A DNA stretch of 60,343 nucleotides from an uncultured Prevotella sp. (GCA_946404405.1 CAMJDL010000016.1:1-60343), one strand, 5' to 3'. Numbered from the stretch's first letter, positions 25,172-33,485 are shown. Program-made: numbers and translations. Notes: a model not told the origin generated them from the sequence alone.

Positions 25172-25190
25172 ATCCGAAATACGTAATAGA

Positions 25191-25529
25191 ATGGAACAGA
25201 AAAAGGTAGGAAACATGAAGCTATATAGCTTTGAGGAATTGCTGGAAGAAGATTACGGCAAAGTCGGAACACCAGAGCGCGATGCATTTGAGCGTAGTGT
25301 GGACGAGGCTGTTCAGGCCTATCGCGTAGGAGAAGCTATCAAGCAGGCACGAGAGGCACAGAAACTTACCCAAGCTGAACTGGGTGAGAAAATGGGTGTG
25401 CAGAGGGCTCAGGTCTGCCGTTTAGAAAGTGGCAAGAGCATCACACTCGCTTCCATGATGCGTGCCTTCCGCGCGCTTGGTGTACAAGTGGCACTCGAAA
25501 TGAAGGGAATTGGAAAGGTCGCATTATAG
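25191..25529 (+). CDS. HigA/XRE-type antitoxin-like regulator, orphan
   Basis: A 112-aa protein with an N-terminal arm (MKLYSFEELLEEDYGKVGTP) and a C-terminal XRE helix-turn-helix: IKQAREAQKLTQAELGEKMG, then VQRAQVCRLESGKSITLASM. This layout is typical of HigA antitoxins, which bind and silence a HigB RNase and repress their own promoter. No toxin ORF lies on either side; the gene has its own promoter and is bounded by duplicated hairpins. It could be an orphan antitoxin that neutralises a toxin elsewhere, or a plain regulator. Confidence 0.8.
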   Translation: MEQKKVGNMKLYSFEELLEEDYGKVGTPERDAFERSVDEAVQAYRVGEAIKQAREAQKLTQAELGEKMGVQRAQVCRLESGKSITLASMMRAFRALGVQVALEMKGIGKVAL

Positions 25530-25547
25530 ATTCCTATAACCTAAACG

Positions 25548-25589
25548 TCCAAACTCAAGAGTCGCTATCATCCACTGGTAGCGATTCTA
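25548..25589 (+). terminator. hairpin terminator, second of a duplicated pair
   Basis: Near-copy of 25046-25087 with the same lead AAACTCAAGA and stem GTCGCTA/TAGCGAT. It closes the antitoxin-like gene. Confidence 0.7.
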
Positions 25590-26045
25590 TTTTGATGCCA
25601 CAGGGACAGGTGAGTGACAAAAGATGAAAGATGTGAAAAATGGTTATAAGCAAGAATATGTGAATAAAAATATGTAACTTTGCAGAAGATATGAATAAAG
25701 ACGAGATAAAACAAAAAGACATGGACAATAGTCCATTGAAATACACAAATGGATGACTCCGTAATTGTGCCATTCGAAATGGCACAAATTCCAAATGTGC
25801 TGTTTTGTACAGGATGGACGAACCACCAGATCGTTCTAAACAGATGTAAGACAGATGCAGAACGTTTGTTTTGGGGTAAAAGAACGGTTCTCTGACCCAC
25901 TTTTGATCTATGCGAGCAGATTAGAGAAGCATATAGATCATTGAAAATGCAATGAGACATAGGAAAAACTCGATAGAAAAGTTAAATCTATGGCAGAAAT
26001 TGATACTTTTTCGGGCAAACAGAGCTGAATGTCAGAGAAAAATGT
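25590..26045. other. decayed stretch with a 21-aa ORF and hairpin
   Basis: A -7 box TAACTTTG (25675-25682) precedes a 21-residue ORF (25691-25756, MNKDEIKQKDMDNSPLKYTN). Behind it is a 10-bp hairpin TTGTGCCATT/AATGGCACAA around 25766-25788. No further supportable frame was found. It looks like the remains of one or more small genes. Confidence 0.4.
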
Positions 26046-26053
26046 TAACTTTG
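26046..26053 (+). promoter_or_regulatory. -7 promoter box
   Basis: TAACTTTG followed by CAG, 27 bases before the ATG at 26080. Confidence 0.6.
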
Positions 26054-26079
26054 CAGAAAATATTTAAATACAGAGCAAT

Positions 26080-26298
26080 ATGAGTTACACCGAAATGGCA
26101 CAACTGGAATTGATGAACGCTGCCGCCAACGTCACCTCGCAGGAAGACCTTGACGCACTGCGGCTCACCCTCTCGCTGTTTTTTGCTGAGCGGGCACAGA
26201 AAGCAATAGACAAGATGTGGGACGAAGGAACCTTCGACCAGAAGAAACTCGACGAACTGCGCGGCAAGCATCTGCGCACGCCTTACAACCCCTTCTAA
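26080..26298 (+). CDS. putative antitoxin of a PIN-type module
   Basis: A 72-aa helical protein beginning MSYTEMAQLELMNAAANV. The rest holds an amphipathic helix and a C-terminal extended basic stretch (LDELRGKHLRTPYNPF) of the kind that wraps around a toxin. It ends 2 bases before a PIN-domain ORF, the standard antitoxin-then-toxin order. The family is not recognised by name, so the antitoxin call rests on size, position and shape. Confidence 0.6.
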   Translation: MSYTEMAQLELMNAAANVTSQEDLDALRLTLSLFFAERAQKAIDKMWDEGTFDQKKLDELRGKHLRTPYNPF

Positions 26299-26300
26299 AC

Positions 26301-26513
26301 ATGCGCCACGTAGTTCTCGACACCAATGCCCTCATTCAGGCCCTGCCCTCACGGAGTCGCTACCATAAGATTTGGACCGACTTCCTGGAGGGCAAGTATT
26401 GTATGTGCGTCAGCAACGAGATACTGAGTGAGTACGAGGAAATCCTCTCTGTTCATGCAACTAACATATCATTCAACTCCCACTGTTTATGCAGCATTCA
26501 GAGAGACAAATAA
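26301..26513 (+). pseudogene. truncated PIN-domain toxin
   Basis: The frame from the ATG at 26301 begins MRHVVLDTNALIQAL and continues to CVSNEILSEYEEIL, the first half of a PIN-domain RNase with the first catalytic Asp and the Glu of NEIL. After about 50 residues the sequence becomes unrelated and stops at 26513, so the later acidic residues are missing. Full PIN toxins of this group are about 130-150 aa. The module is probably dead as a toxin. Confidence 0.75.
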
Positions 26514-26589
26514 AGTTTGTTAAGGGCACTGAAAAAGTACCTCTAATATTTGGCGGTCTCAATATTTTGCATAAACACACTAACCTTGG

Positions 26590-26880
26590 TTAGAGAACCG
26601 GAACCAATTTCGATATTTCTCTCGATTTTCATTACCTTTCACCCTTGGTGAAGGTGTTTTTGCTCGAAAATAAAAAGAAAAAAATTATTTCCTTTTGTAT
26701 TTTCCTCGCTTATTATTACCTTTAACCCTTGGTGAAGGTAAGATGCATCTCGGAAATATTCAAATAAAATTTGATGAAATCGAATTTTGTCACGACTCAG
26801 CAAAGTAAAAGTAAACTTTTCTTTGCATTCGCTGCTCCAAAATTTGGTATTTCTCTCGATTTTCATTACCTTTGCAATCA
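26590..26880 (+). promoter_or_regulatory. three repeated promoter-like units
   Basis: TCTCTCGATTTTCATTACCTT occurs at about 26618-26639 and again at 26849-26873, and a relative (CTCGCTTATTATTACCTTT) at 26704-26722. Each has a -7-like box: TACCTTTC (26633), TACCTTTA (26716), TACCTTTG (26868). The first two are followed by ACCCTTGGTGAAGGT. Only the last is a consensus box; it would start transcription of the RNA-like element and operon downstream. Confidence 0.6.
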
Positions 26881-26934
26881 AAATTAAGACATTGTGGAAA
26901 AAATAAGAGCTTAGACAGCTTTCTCGAATCACTT

Positions 26935-27037
26935 AAGACCGCAATCAATAGTACTAATCGGGTAGAATGTCTGCTATGCTCGCATCATGGAGATGCGGGC
27001 ATTGGTAGTATCAGTCCGATAAGTACGTTGCGGTCTT
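26935..27037 (+). ncRNA. structured RNA candidate, three nested stems
   Basis: AAGACCGCAA (26935-26944) pairs with TTGCGGTCTT (27028-27037); ATCGG (26957-26961) with CCGAT (27016-27020); TGCTCGCATC (26977-26986) with GATGCGGGCA (26992-27001), one mismatch, five-base loop. The segment lies about 60 bases after the TACCTTTG box at 26868 and well before the operon's first long gene, so it may be a 5' leader or a separate RNA. I cannot match it to a named family. Confidence 0.55.
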
Positions 27038-27161
27038 TAGTGTAACTGTTATGAAGATGCCGCTCTCCTTTTTCCGAACACGCATTTCTACTATTGGTGG
27101 ACTATAACACACAGGGGCTATCCCCCCTATATTATTATTATAAACTATTAAAACAAAACTT

Positions 27162-27308
27162 ATGAAACTATCATTTATGGAAGGGGCCTGTTTGACCCGA
27201 CGCAAGGAAACCTACGCTTGCAGTAGCTTGGGTTTCCGAAATGAGAACACAAACACGAGTGTTAACACAAACTGCAAGAAAGGAGGGAGAACGCTATGGC
27301 GAAGCTAA
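27162..27308 (+). CDS. 48-aa ORF overlapping the next gene
   Basis: A short frame, MKLSFMEGACLTRRKETYAC then SSLGFRNENTNTSVN and a Lys/Gly/Arg end. It runs 13 bases into the start of the next gene. The frame includes the AGGAGG that is probably that gene's ribosome-binding site. It could be a leader peptide that couples translation, or chance. No motif. Confidence 0.35.
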   Translation: MKLSFMEGACLTRRKETYACSSLGFRNENTNTSVNTNCKKGGRTLWRS

Positions 27309-28489
27309 GTCAACTCCTGATGTTGGAGCATATGTTGAATACGTGCGACAACATGGACACCAAGGACACATGGGTTATTGAATACCAGGGAAAAAGCATA
27401 CAGCAACTGGTGGACAGCATCAACATGACATTGGTCAGACAGCTGAACAGCAAGACGCGATTGAGTTGCAGGAATGTGCTGGTGGCCAACTTCGAAACCA
27501 TGACAAAGACGGCGCACTGGCTGAAATACAAGCTGTTCGTGGACTTGCCCAAAGCGATGGGAAAGGCGTTGAGGGAGAAGATCGTGCAGATGGTGGACTT
27601 GCTGAAGGCGCTGATGGTGAAGATAATCGATGTGGATGAATTTGCAGGTGAATTCCTTGAAAGACTGAAAAACAGGTACCTGAAGAAAAAATACACTTCT
27701 GACTATGAATTATGGAAATCACGGCAATCGAAGATAACAGTAAAAAGACTTGTAAGATATCAAGTGGACTTAACGGCTGAAATGCTGTCAGGCGGTATAC
27801 TGAAGTATGCGGAGGTGCCTAATGGCGAGGAGATTCAGGGTGTAGACAAGGAGAAGCTGGCGCTGACCATGACGGATAAGAACAAGATAACCGAGAGCTT
27901 TATAGACGAGTGTGCCAAGCTGCGTCGCTATTCGCATTGGGAGGGCGACAGGTTTGTGATTGACTACCATCTGCTAAGGAAATACCTGTACTGCATCTTT
28001 GGCAAACTGACCAGTGAGCATCACATCAAGATGTTTGAGTACGATGTGCAGATGAAGCAGATTCATGAGGATATAGAACGACTGAGGAAGGAGGAAGGAA
28101 ATACAGAGGAAATGATGGAGGAGAGGAAAGAGGGAAATGAAGGCATAAAGAATGGCACTATTGGCCGAAAGAAGCTGAGCTTGCAGAAGCTGGCTTGCGC
28201 CATTGAGAACTGTCAGAAGTATTTCTGGGGAAACAGCTCGTATGGGGTCGTGTTCTGCGTTTGTCGTGATGACTATGAAGTGGATATGTCGCAAACGGAT
28301 TTCGAAAGATTAATCGAGGGATTGCCATACAAGAAGAAACGTGACCACACCTGTCCTACAGGTACGATAGCCAACGCTTTCAGTAACAATCCCATCTTTA
28401 GTGAGGATGTCAGCAAATGGGAGGATTATAACCCCATGAAACGCATCATAAAACTACTTAATGAGTTGCGAAATGAATTAAAGTTATAG
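27296..28489 (+). CDS. hypothetical protein of VirE-type element
   Basis: A 397-aa soluble protein with a strong AGGAGG before the ATG. The N-terminal 130 residues are helical and hydrophobic in places (LLKALMVKIIDVDEF); a charged linker rich in Glu (about 255-285) leads to a conserved-looking C-terminal part (SSYGVVFCVCRDDYEVD, HTCPTGTIANAFSNNPIF). I have seen similar sequences only as hypothetical proteins near VirE genes. No catalytic motif can be named. Confidence 0.6.
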   Translation: MAKLSQLLMLEHMLNTCDNMDTKDTWVIEYQGKSIQQLVDSINMTLVRQLNSKTRLSCRNVLVANFETMTKTAHWLKYKLFVDLPKAMGKALREKIVQMVDLLKALMVKIIDVDEFAGEFLERLKNRYLKKKYTSDYELWKSRQSKITVKRLVRYQVDLTAEMLSGGILKYAEVPNGEEIQGVDKEKLALTMTDKNKITESFIDECAKLRRYSHWEGDRFVIDYHLLRKYLYCIFGKLTSEHHIKMFEYDVQMKQIHEDIERLRKEEGNTEEMMEERKEGNEGIKNGTIGRKKLSLQKLACAIENCQKYFWGNSSYGVVFCVCRDDYEVDMSQTDFERLIEGLPYKKKRDHTCPTGTIANAFSNNPIFSEDVSKWEDYNPMKRIIKLLNELRNELKL

Positions 28490-28491
28490 AA

Positions 28492-28545
28492 AAAGTTATA
28501 GAAAGAGTTATATAAGTTCTATAAAAAGTTATATAAGTTATATAG
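28492..28545 (+). repeat. spacer repeat (AGTTATAKAA)n
   Basis: Five imperfect copies of AGTTATAGAAA/AGTTATATA fill the gap to the terminator. Confidence 0.7.
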
Positions 28546-28577
28546 GTGTCTAAAGGTTCTTTAGGCACCTTTTTTTT
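28544..28577 (+). terminator. intrinsic terminator
   Basis: AGGTGTCTAAA pairs with TTTAGGCACCT, followed by about eight T. Confidence 0.8.
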
Positions 28578-28582
28578 ATGCA

Positions 28583-28590
28583 TACCTTTG
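28583..28590 (+). promoter_or_regulatory. -7 promoter box for KilAC/VirE operon
   Basis: TACCTTTG followed by CCG, 43 bases before the ATG at 28634. It would drive the five genes up to 32970. Confidence 0.65.
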
Positions 28591-28633
28591 CCGTCGGAAA
28601 TTTGAAACAACAAACAAATAAATAATAATAAGT

Positions 28634-29035
28634 ATGAAAGAACTAAAGAATTTTTCGACGGTGCGCAAATGCACCAAGGGTGTAAAGGTAGTACATGAAA
28701 ACCTGTTGCCCGAACATCAGCTGACTCGTTTGGCTGAACGTGAATTGATGAGCCTGCAAGGCGTGGTGAGTATGGAACTGTATGGTATATTGTCGTACCA
28801 CGTGCGAGGCTTCGACGAGGAGATGCAGATCACGATGGCCGAGAACCTTGTGGACTTTGCCAAACAGCATGTGGCCTATACCACGGGCGTGTCCTCTGCA
28901 GACCTGATACTGGACATCTGCTACAAGATGATGGCGATGGAACACGGAATGCTTAAGAAAAGCGTGCTGAGCAGAATGAAGAACGAACACGAATCTAACG
29001 AATCTAACAAATATAAAAAGAACACACGCGTATGA
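28634..29035 (+). CDS. hypothetical protein
   Basis: A 133-aa helical protein beginning MKELKNFSTVRKCTKGVK. Its C-terminus is made of a repeat-like run, NEHESNESNKYKK, encoded by imperfect copies of ACGAATCTAAC, so the end of the protein seems built from a spacer repeat. The stop overlaps the next ATG by four bases. I do not know its family. It is the first gene of the operon. Confidence 0.6.
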   Translation: MKELKNFSTVRKCTKGVKVVHENLLPEHQLTRLAERELMSLQGVVSMELYGILSYHVRGFDEEMQITMAENLVDFAKQHVAYTTGVSSADLILDICYKMMAMEHGMLKKSVLSRMKNEHESNESNKYKKNTRV

Positions 29036-29376
29036 ATACAATAGAGAAAATGACGGTACAACCGATGAACGAATTTGTGGCTAAGATGCTGCAAGAGCGT
29101 AACAAGGGAACAGAAGACTGCATCACGACAACGGAGTATGCCAGGGGACTGGGCATGACGGCTCACGATCTGAACATATCGCTGATAGATATGAACATCT
29201 TGATGCGCAGGGACGGACAGGTGAAGCTGACGCTGAAGTATCAGGAGAAAGGCTATACCAAGACGCGTTCTTCCTTCAAATACACACGTCAGGGACAGCT
29301 GAAAGAGATCGTCTATCCGGTATGGACTCCGAAGGGCGTAGAGTTTTTGAACAAGAAGTTAGGATTAAAAAAATAA
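29032..29376 (+). CDS. KilAC-like phage antirepressor-type protein
   Basis: A 114-aa protein with the C-terminal KilAC/antirepressor pattern: TTTEYARGLGMTAHDLNISL, then QEKGYTKTRSSFKYTR and VYPVWTPKGVEFL. KilAC domains occur in phage antirepressors that free lytic promoters. The N-terminal Ant or Rha domain is absent, so it may be a stand-alone regulator. It overlaps the preceding gene and is close to the next. Confidence 0.7.
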   Translation: MNTIEKMTVQPMNEFVAKMLQERNKGTEDCITTTEYARGLGMTAHDLNISLIDMNILMRRDGQVKLTLKYQEKGYTKTRSSFKYTRQGQLKEIVYPVWTPKGVEFLNKKLGLKK

Positions 29377-29384
29377 AGAATAAT

Positions 29385-29732
29385 ATGGAAAGAAATTATA
29401 AAGCAGAACTGGGGTTGGTATATGACCTCATCAAATTGGCCAAGCAGAGCACAATGGCTTTTAAGCATCTGTTGGACGATGTGGAAGTCATTACGCTGAC
29501 GGAGGTAGATGAAGATTCTGATTTTAACCCGGAAGATTGCTCATTCCATCCCAATGGTAAATGTGGCTGTATTGCGTTAGATGATGATTACATCTTCGGT
29601 ATTCGCTGTAACCATCTGATCTGGTTTGAAGGTGACTGCGAGAATCCGGAGTGCGATGCAATTATGGTGTGCGGTAACCACAAAGGTGTCTTCGTGCAGC
29701 AACTAATCATGTTTTACGACAACAAAAAATAA
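29385..29732 (+). CDS. hypothetical Cys-containing protein
   Basis: A 115-aa protein starting MERNYKAELGLVYDLIKLA. It has a central set of cysteines and histidine (CSFHPNGKCGCIALDDDY, then CNHLIWFEGDCENPEC) that could bind metal. The ATG at 29385 was preferred to 29322, which lies in the preceding gene. Family unknown; position suggests an accessory to the replication protein downstream. Confidence 0.55.
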   Translation: MERNYKAELGLVYDLIKLAKQSTMAFKHLLDDVEVITLTEVDEDSDFNPEDCSFHPNGKCGCIALDDDYIFGIRCNHLIWFEGDCENPECDAIMVCGNHKGVFVQQLIMFYDNKK

Positions 29733-29739
29733 TAAGTAT

Positions 29740-30279
29740 ATGACAGAAAACTTTATTGAGAAGCCGGAAGGAAAGCCGGTGAAGGCCTTTAGGGCACGTG
29801 TGAAAATGTACGGCAACGATGTCGTAGTAGTGAACCCCGAATCATCGAAGGAGAGCAACCGCAGGATGATCAAGCAGAAGGGCAAGAGCTCGTTCTACAA
29901 GAGTGAGGGCGAGAAGGAGTCGAGCTACTCAATCCATATCAATGTGGATGCCAACGACCCCGACCCCGTAGCCACGATGCAGGAGCGGTTTGCGGAACTG
30001 GTGAAGGGCGAGCTGAAGAGTGAGCTGAAGCTGAAAGTGAAGGGCAAGCTGCTGCACGACACGCAGCGTCTGAAGGTGTACCTGAACAAGACGCAGAAGC
30101 AGGTGGTGATTCAGACCACGCTGGACTGCGGCCCTACCGTGGAGCGCGAACTGCTGCAGCTACAGGCTGAAATGGCGAAGGTCATCGGAGCCAACTACTC
30201 GGAGATCATCAGGACGTTTAACAAGGTGCAGAAGACTTCGAAAGAGGTCACTGACGATGATATCATAGATAGAGTATAG
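29740..30279 (+). CDS. hypothetical protein upstream of VirE-N primase
   Basis: A 179-aa, lysine-rich protein: FIEKPEGKPVKAFRARVKMY near the start and a long helical central part (FAELVKGELKSELKLKVKGK). It is separated from the large VirE-type gene by 3 bases, so they are probably made together. I cannot assign a function; a DNA-binding partner of the primase would fit. Confidence 0.55.
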   Translation: MTENFIEKPEGKPVKAFRARVKMYGNDVVVVNPESSKESNRRMIKQKGKSSFYKSEGEKESSYSIHINVDANDPDPVATMQERFAELVKGELKSELKLKVKGKLLHDTQRLKVYLNKTQKQVVIQTTLDCGPTVERELLQLQAEMAKVIGANYSEIIRTFNKVQKTSKEVTDDDIIDRV

Positions 30280-30282
30280 CCC

Positions 30283-32970
30283 ATGGGAGGATTCTGTTAT
30301 CAAGAAAACACGCACTTCTCTCAGGCACTTCCTTGCACAAAGGAAGTGTTCTGGGAGCAAGTCAGGAAACCGAGTACGGAGTGGCGCATCAATGCCCGCA
30401 GAGCCATCATTGCAGCAGTGGAGGCCAGCAAGGCCGAAGGCCCCGTGGCCATACAGACGTGGCTGAACAATACGGAATACCAGAAGTTCCTGCTGAAAAA
30501 GCAGAAGCTGAAGAAAGAGGCTGCCAAAAAAGCATGGGCTGAGAAGACGGATGCTGAAAAGCTGATGGCCTTTGCACAGGACTTGAAGGACAATCTGCCT
30601 GCATTCATCTTCGGCTGCTATGAGTTTGACGAGACACCTACGGATAAAGGCACTCTCTTCCGTCATCGCCGTTTGGCAGACTGCCACCTGAACGGACTCT
30701 TCATGCTTGACATTGACCATGTGGAGAACCCCATGCAGATATGGTGGAAGCTGCGTGACGATGAAGAACTGATGAAGCGCATAGCGCTGGTACACATCAC
30801 CAGCAGCGGCTATGGTGCACGTATTGTAGGTGTAGCAGACGGCAGCATTGGCAATCTGGCTGATAACCAGATAGTGATGGCTGAAAAGCTGGGCTACAAG
30901 GCCGATGAAAGCTGCATCGACGCCACGCGCAACTCGTTCGCACCGAAGGAGGACGATATTCTGTATATTAACGAAGAACTTTTATTTGACTATTATGACG
31001 AAGAATTTGATAAGCGGTACACACAACTATACCGTGAGAAGGAAACTCAACCACTATATCATGAGTTTAATGCTGATAATGAAAAGAACACAGGAAAGAC
31101 GAACACGAATCTCACGAATCAAACGAATAATTCGTGTAATTCGAGCAATTCGTGTTCAGAAATAAAATGGAGGGGTTATGATATTCAAAGTATTATTGAC
31201 CAGCGCTTTGCTGATAAATTGCCATGTGCTGACGACTCGAACCGTCACAAGCAGAGCCTTATACTTGCCTCAGACCTCCTGCTTATGTTTGACGGCGACA
31301 AGCAGCTGGTGCAGCGCATCGTCGAAGCACAAAGCTGGGTGCAGGAAATCATCGCTGAACGGGATGAGAACGTGGCGCAGACTGTGGAAAGCGCAGCGAA
31401 GCAGAAGGCGAAGAGGGAAGAAAGCACCTCGAATCCTTACCCCAGTACAGCCATGCAGAATGCCATCAAGGCGGTGACAGGCTTCAGTTATAAAGAGATA
31501 ACTAAGAGTGAAGAGTTAAAAGTGAAGAGTGAAGAATTAGCTGCCGCTGGTGGTAATCATACCTCTCAGTTCTCATCTCTCAATTCTCAGTTAGACAGCT
31601 GGGGCTCGGAAATTGAGGCGCTGTTTCCTGACTTCCCCATGCTGAAGGATGTCTGTACAGGCTTGAAGCGGAGCCAGTATCCTGCGGCACTATTCGTGGC
31701 GGGTGGCGTGCTGATGACGCTGATGACGCGCTGCTGGTACCGCTTCTACCACCGTCCGCAACAGGAACGACGGCTGAACTGCTCGCTATACATCATCGGA
31801 CATCCGGCATCGAACAAGTCGATGGCCGACGACATCAACGACGTGCTGATAACACCCATGCAGGCTGCCGATGCAGCTGGCAAGGCGGCGCTGAACCGGT
31901 ATAAGAAGGACAACAGGAAGAAGGCCGCGAACAAGGAGGGTAAGGACAAGCCGCAGGGCATTATCCGCATACACCCTTCGAGAACGTCGAACGGTCAGCT
32001 GATTGAGGACATGCTGAATGCCAAGGAGATGGTGGACGGACGGGAGATGTATCTGCACATGTACACCTTCGATACGGAGCTGGACAACTCGATAACGCTG
32101 CAGAGCGGTGGTCAGTGGATTAACAAGCAGGCCATGGAACTGAAAGCCTTCCACAACGAGAAGGACGGCCAGATGTATCAGAATCAGGATTCGCCCGTCG
32201 AAGAGTTTCACGTGATGTGGAACTACATCTACAGCGGCACGCTCATCGCCCTGAAAAAGAAGGTGAACGAAAGGAACTTCGGCTCAGGTCTTTCGACACG
32301 TCTGACGGTCATCCCCATGCCCAAGACGAACTACGAGATGATCAAGTATGAGGAAGCTACGGACATAGACTGGCAGCGCATAGAGCGCATGAAGTCGTGG
32401 GCCTACAAGCTGGACGGACGCTATGGAGAACTGCCGCTGTGGCCACTGGTGAAACGGCTGTACGACTGGACGAAGAACCGCATGGACGACTGTCGCGAGG
32501 ACGACAGCGAAGCCAACGAGCTGATGCTGAAACGTGTGCCTTACCACGCCCTGAACTTCTCGGCACCATTCATCGACATGCGCCACTGGGACCAGCTGCA
32601 CCAAGAAGGCAGCAACTGGACGGGCACATACGAAGTGGACGATACGGATTGGCGCCTCTGCGAACTCATAGCCCGCATCCAATATGCCATGCAGCAGCAC
32701 TTCTTCGGCACCCTGGCAGAAAAGTATTTCGACGACATGAACAACGACGTGCAATTCAGCGGCAAGCGACACCATTCGAAAAGCATCGAGGGATATAACC
32801 GCCTTCCGGAAGTGTTTACGAAGGAAGATGTCGATAAGATTTTCAAGTACAACAATACTAAGTCAGCTTTTAAAAAAATTGAAAGATTGCTGGCAGATAA
32901 TCTTATCGAGAGAATTGAAGAAGGAGACGAGGCAGGAAAATATCTAAAGAAAACGAAAACTCTTGCATAG
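30283..32970 (+). CDS. VirE N-terminal domain / DUF3987 replication protein
   Basis: An 895-aa protein with two parts. Residues 1-240 are the BT4734/VirE-N type (LADCHLNGLFMLDIDHVENP, VHITSSGYGARIVG), a primase-like domain whose D-x-D is probably metal-binding. Residues about 440-895 match DUF3987, an ATPase/helicase-like domain (IIGHPASNKSMADDINDVLI). The linker (about 262-445) contains two blocks encoded by spacer-type repeats (31083-31140 and 31498-31590) that stay in frame. It is the replication protein of an integrative or phage-like element. Confidence 0.85.
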   Translation: MGGFCYQENTHFSQALPCTKEVFWEQVRKPSTEWRINARRAIIAAVEASKAEGPVAIQTWLNNTEYQKFLLKKQKLKKEAAKKAWAEKTDAEKLMAFAQDLKDNLPAFIFGCYEFDETPTDKGTLFRHRRLADCHLNGLFMLDIDHVENPMQIWWKLRDDEELMKRIALVHITSSGYGARIVGVADGSIGNLADNQIVMAEKLGYKADESCIDATRNSFAPKEDDILYINEELLFDYYDEEFDKRYTQLYREKETQPLYHEFNADNEKNTGKTNTNLTNQTNNSCNSSNSCSEIKWRGYDIQSIIDQRFADKLPCADDSNRHKQSLILASDLLLMFDGDKQLVQRIVEAQSWVQEIIAERDENVAQTVESAAKQKAKREESTSNPYPSTAMQNAIKAVTGFSYKEITKSEELKVKSEELAAAGGNHTSQFSSLNSQLDSWGSEIEALFPDFPMLKDVCTGLKRSQYPAALFVAGGVLMTLMTRCWYRFYHRPQQERRLNCSLYIIGHPASNKSMADDINDVLITPMQAADAAGKAALNRYKKDNRKKAANKEGKDKPQGIIRIHPSRTSNGQLIEDMLNAKEMVDGREMYLHMYTFDTELDNSITLQSGGQWINKQAMELKAFHNEKDGQMYQNQDSPVEEFHVMWNYIYSGTLIALKKKVNERNFGSGLSTRLTVIPMPKTNYEMIKYEEATDIDWQRIERMKSWAYKLDGRYGELPLWPLVKRLYDWTKNRMDDCREDDSEANELMLKRVPYHALNFSAPFIDMRHWDQLHQEGSNWTGTYEVDDTDWRLCELIARIQYAMQQHFFGTLAEKYFDDMNNDVQFSGKRHHSKSIEGYNRLPEVFTKEDVDKIFKYNNTKSAFKKIERLLADNLIERIEEGDEAGKYLKKTKTLA
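31083..31600 (+). repeat. in-frame repeat-derived blocks inside the VirE/DUF3987 gene
   Basis: Block 1 (about 31092-31148) has ends GAACACGAAT/ATTCGTGTTC that pair and is built of CACGAAT/AATTCGTG units. Block 2 (about 31502-31590) has GAGTGAAGAGTTAAAAGTGA-type and CTCAGTTCTCATCTCTCAA-type repeats. Both keep the reading frame and encode Asn/Ser-rich or Lys/Glu/Ser-rich linker. Confidence 0.7.
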
Positions 32971-32996
32971 TCGACAAGTCGACAAATCGACAAATA
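32971..32996 (+). repeat. spacer repeat (TCGACAAA)n
   Basis: Three copies of TCGACAAR separate the VirE/DUF3987 stop from the leader of the peptidase gene. Confidence 0.7.
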
Positions 32997-33017
32997 CAAA
33001 ATTAAAATAGAATCATA

Positions 33018-33485
33018 ATGGTAGAAATCAATAAACAAGCGCGACTCTCCCAGCATTTTACGCTGGGGGAGCTCTGCAAAACGAGTGCGAAGACGGCAGA
33101 TAAGAATATTCCTTCGCACGTACATATCGAGAATCTAAAACGCCTTTGCGGCTGGTTGGAAATGCTGCGCGACGAATGGAATCGTCGCTACGGTGAGGGC
33201 GATGATCCGATAATTATTAATAGCGGCTATCGAAGTGAGGCAGTGAACAAAGCCGTTGGCGGTGTCAAAGGTTCAAGCCATCTGACCGGCTGCGCAGCCG
33301 ACATCCGTGTTGCAGGCATGGAGCAAGCCCTCCGCTATGCCGTCATCCTGCTCGACATCAGCGATGAAAGTCACGAGGACTTCGATGAACTGTTGCTGGA
33401 ACGTTCGCCTCGTGGCACCTACTGGCTCCACTTCGCCGTCCGTCCCAAAGATAACAGGATGAAGATACGTCTTATCCAGACGTAA
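33018..33485 (+). CDS. M15-type peptidase (endolysin-like)
   Basis: A 155-aa protein of the Peptidase M15_3 type. It has the zinc-site motif S-S-H-L-T-G-C-A-A-D (about 93-102) after the lead NSGYRSEAVNKAVGG and the later W-L-H-F-A-V with the third ligand. Such enzymes cut peptidoglycan cross-bridge peptides, often as phage endolysins. There is no signal peptide, so export would need a holin. It is at the end of the VirE operon, which supports phage origin. Confidence 0.85.
   Translation: MVEINKQARLSQHFTLGELCKTSAKTADKNIPSHVHIENLKRLCGWLEMLRDEWNRRYGEGDDPIIINSGYRSEAVNKAVGGVKGSSHLTGCAADIRVAGMEQALRYAVILLDISDESHEDFDELLLERSPRGTYWLHFAVRPKDNRMKIRLIQT

Noticed and set aside
26935..27037. Retron msr-msd RNA
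   Set aside because: No reverse transcriptase gene is present in the window and the priming guanosine layout cannot be recognised.
31786..32775. Long minus-strand ORFs of 141 and 163 codons
   Set aside because: Antisense shadows of the VirE/DUF3987 gene, with composition typical of reverse-read codons.
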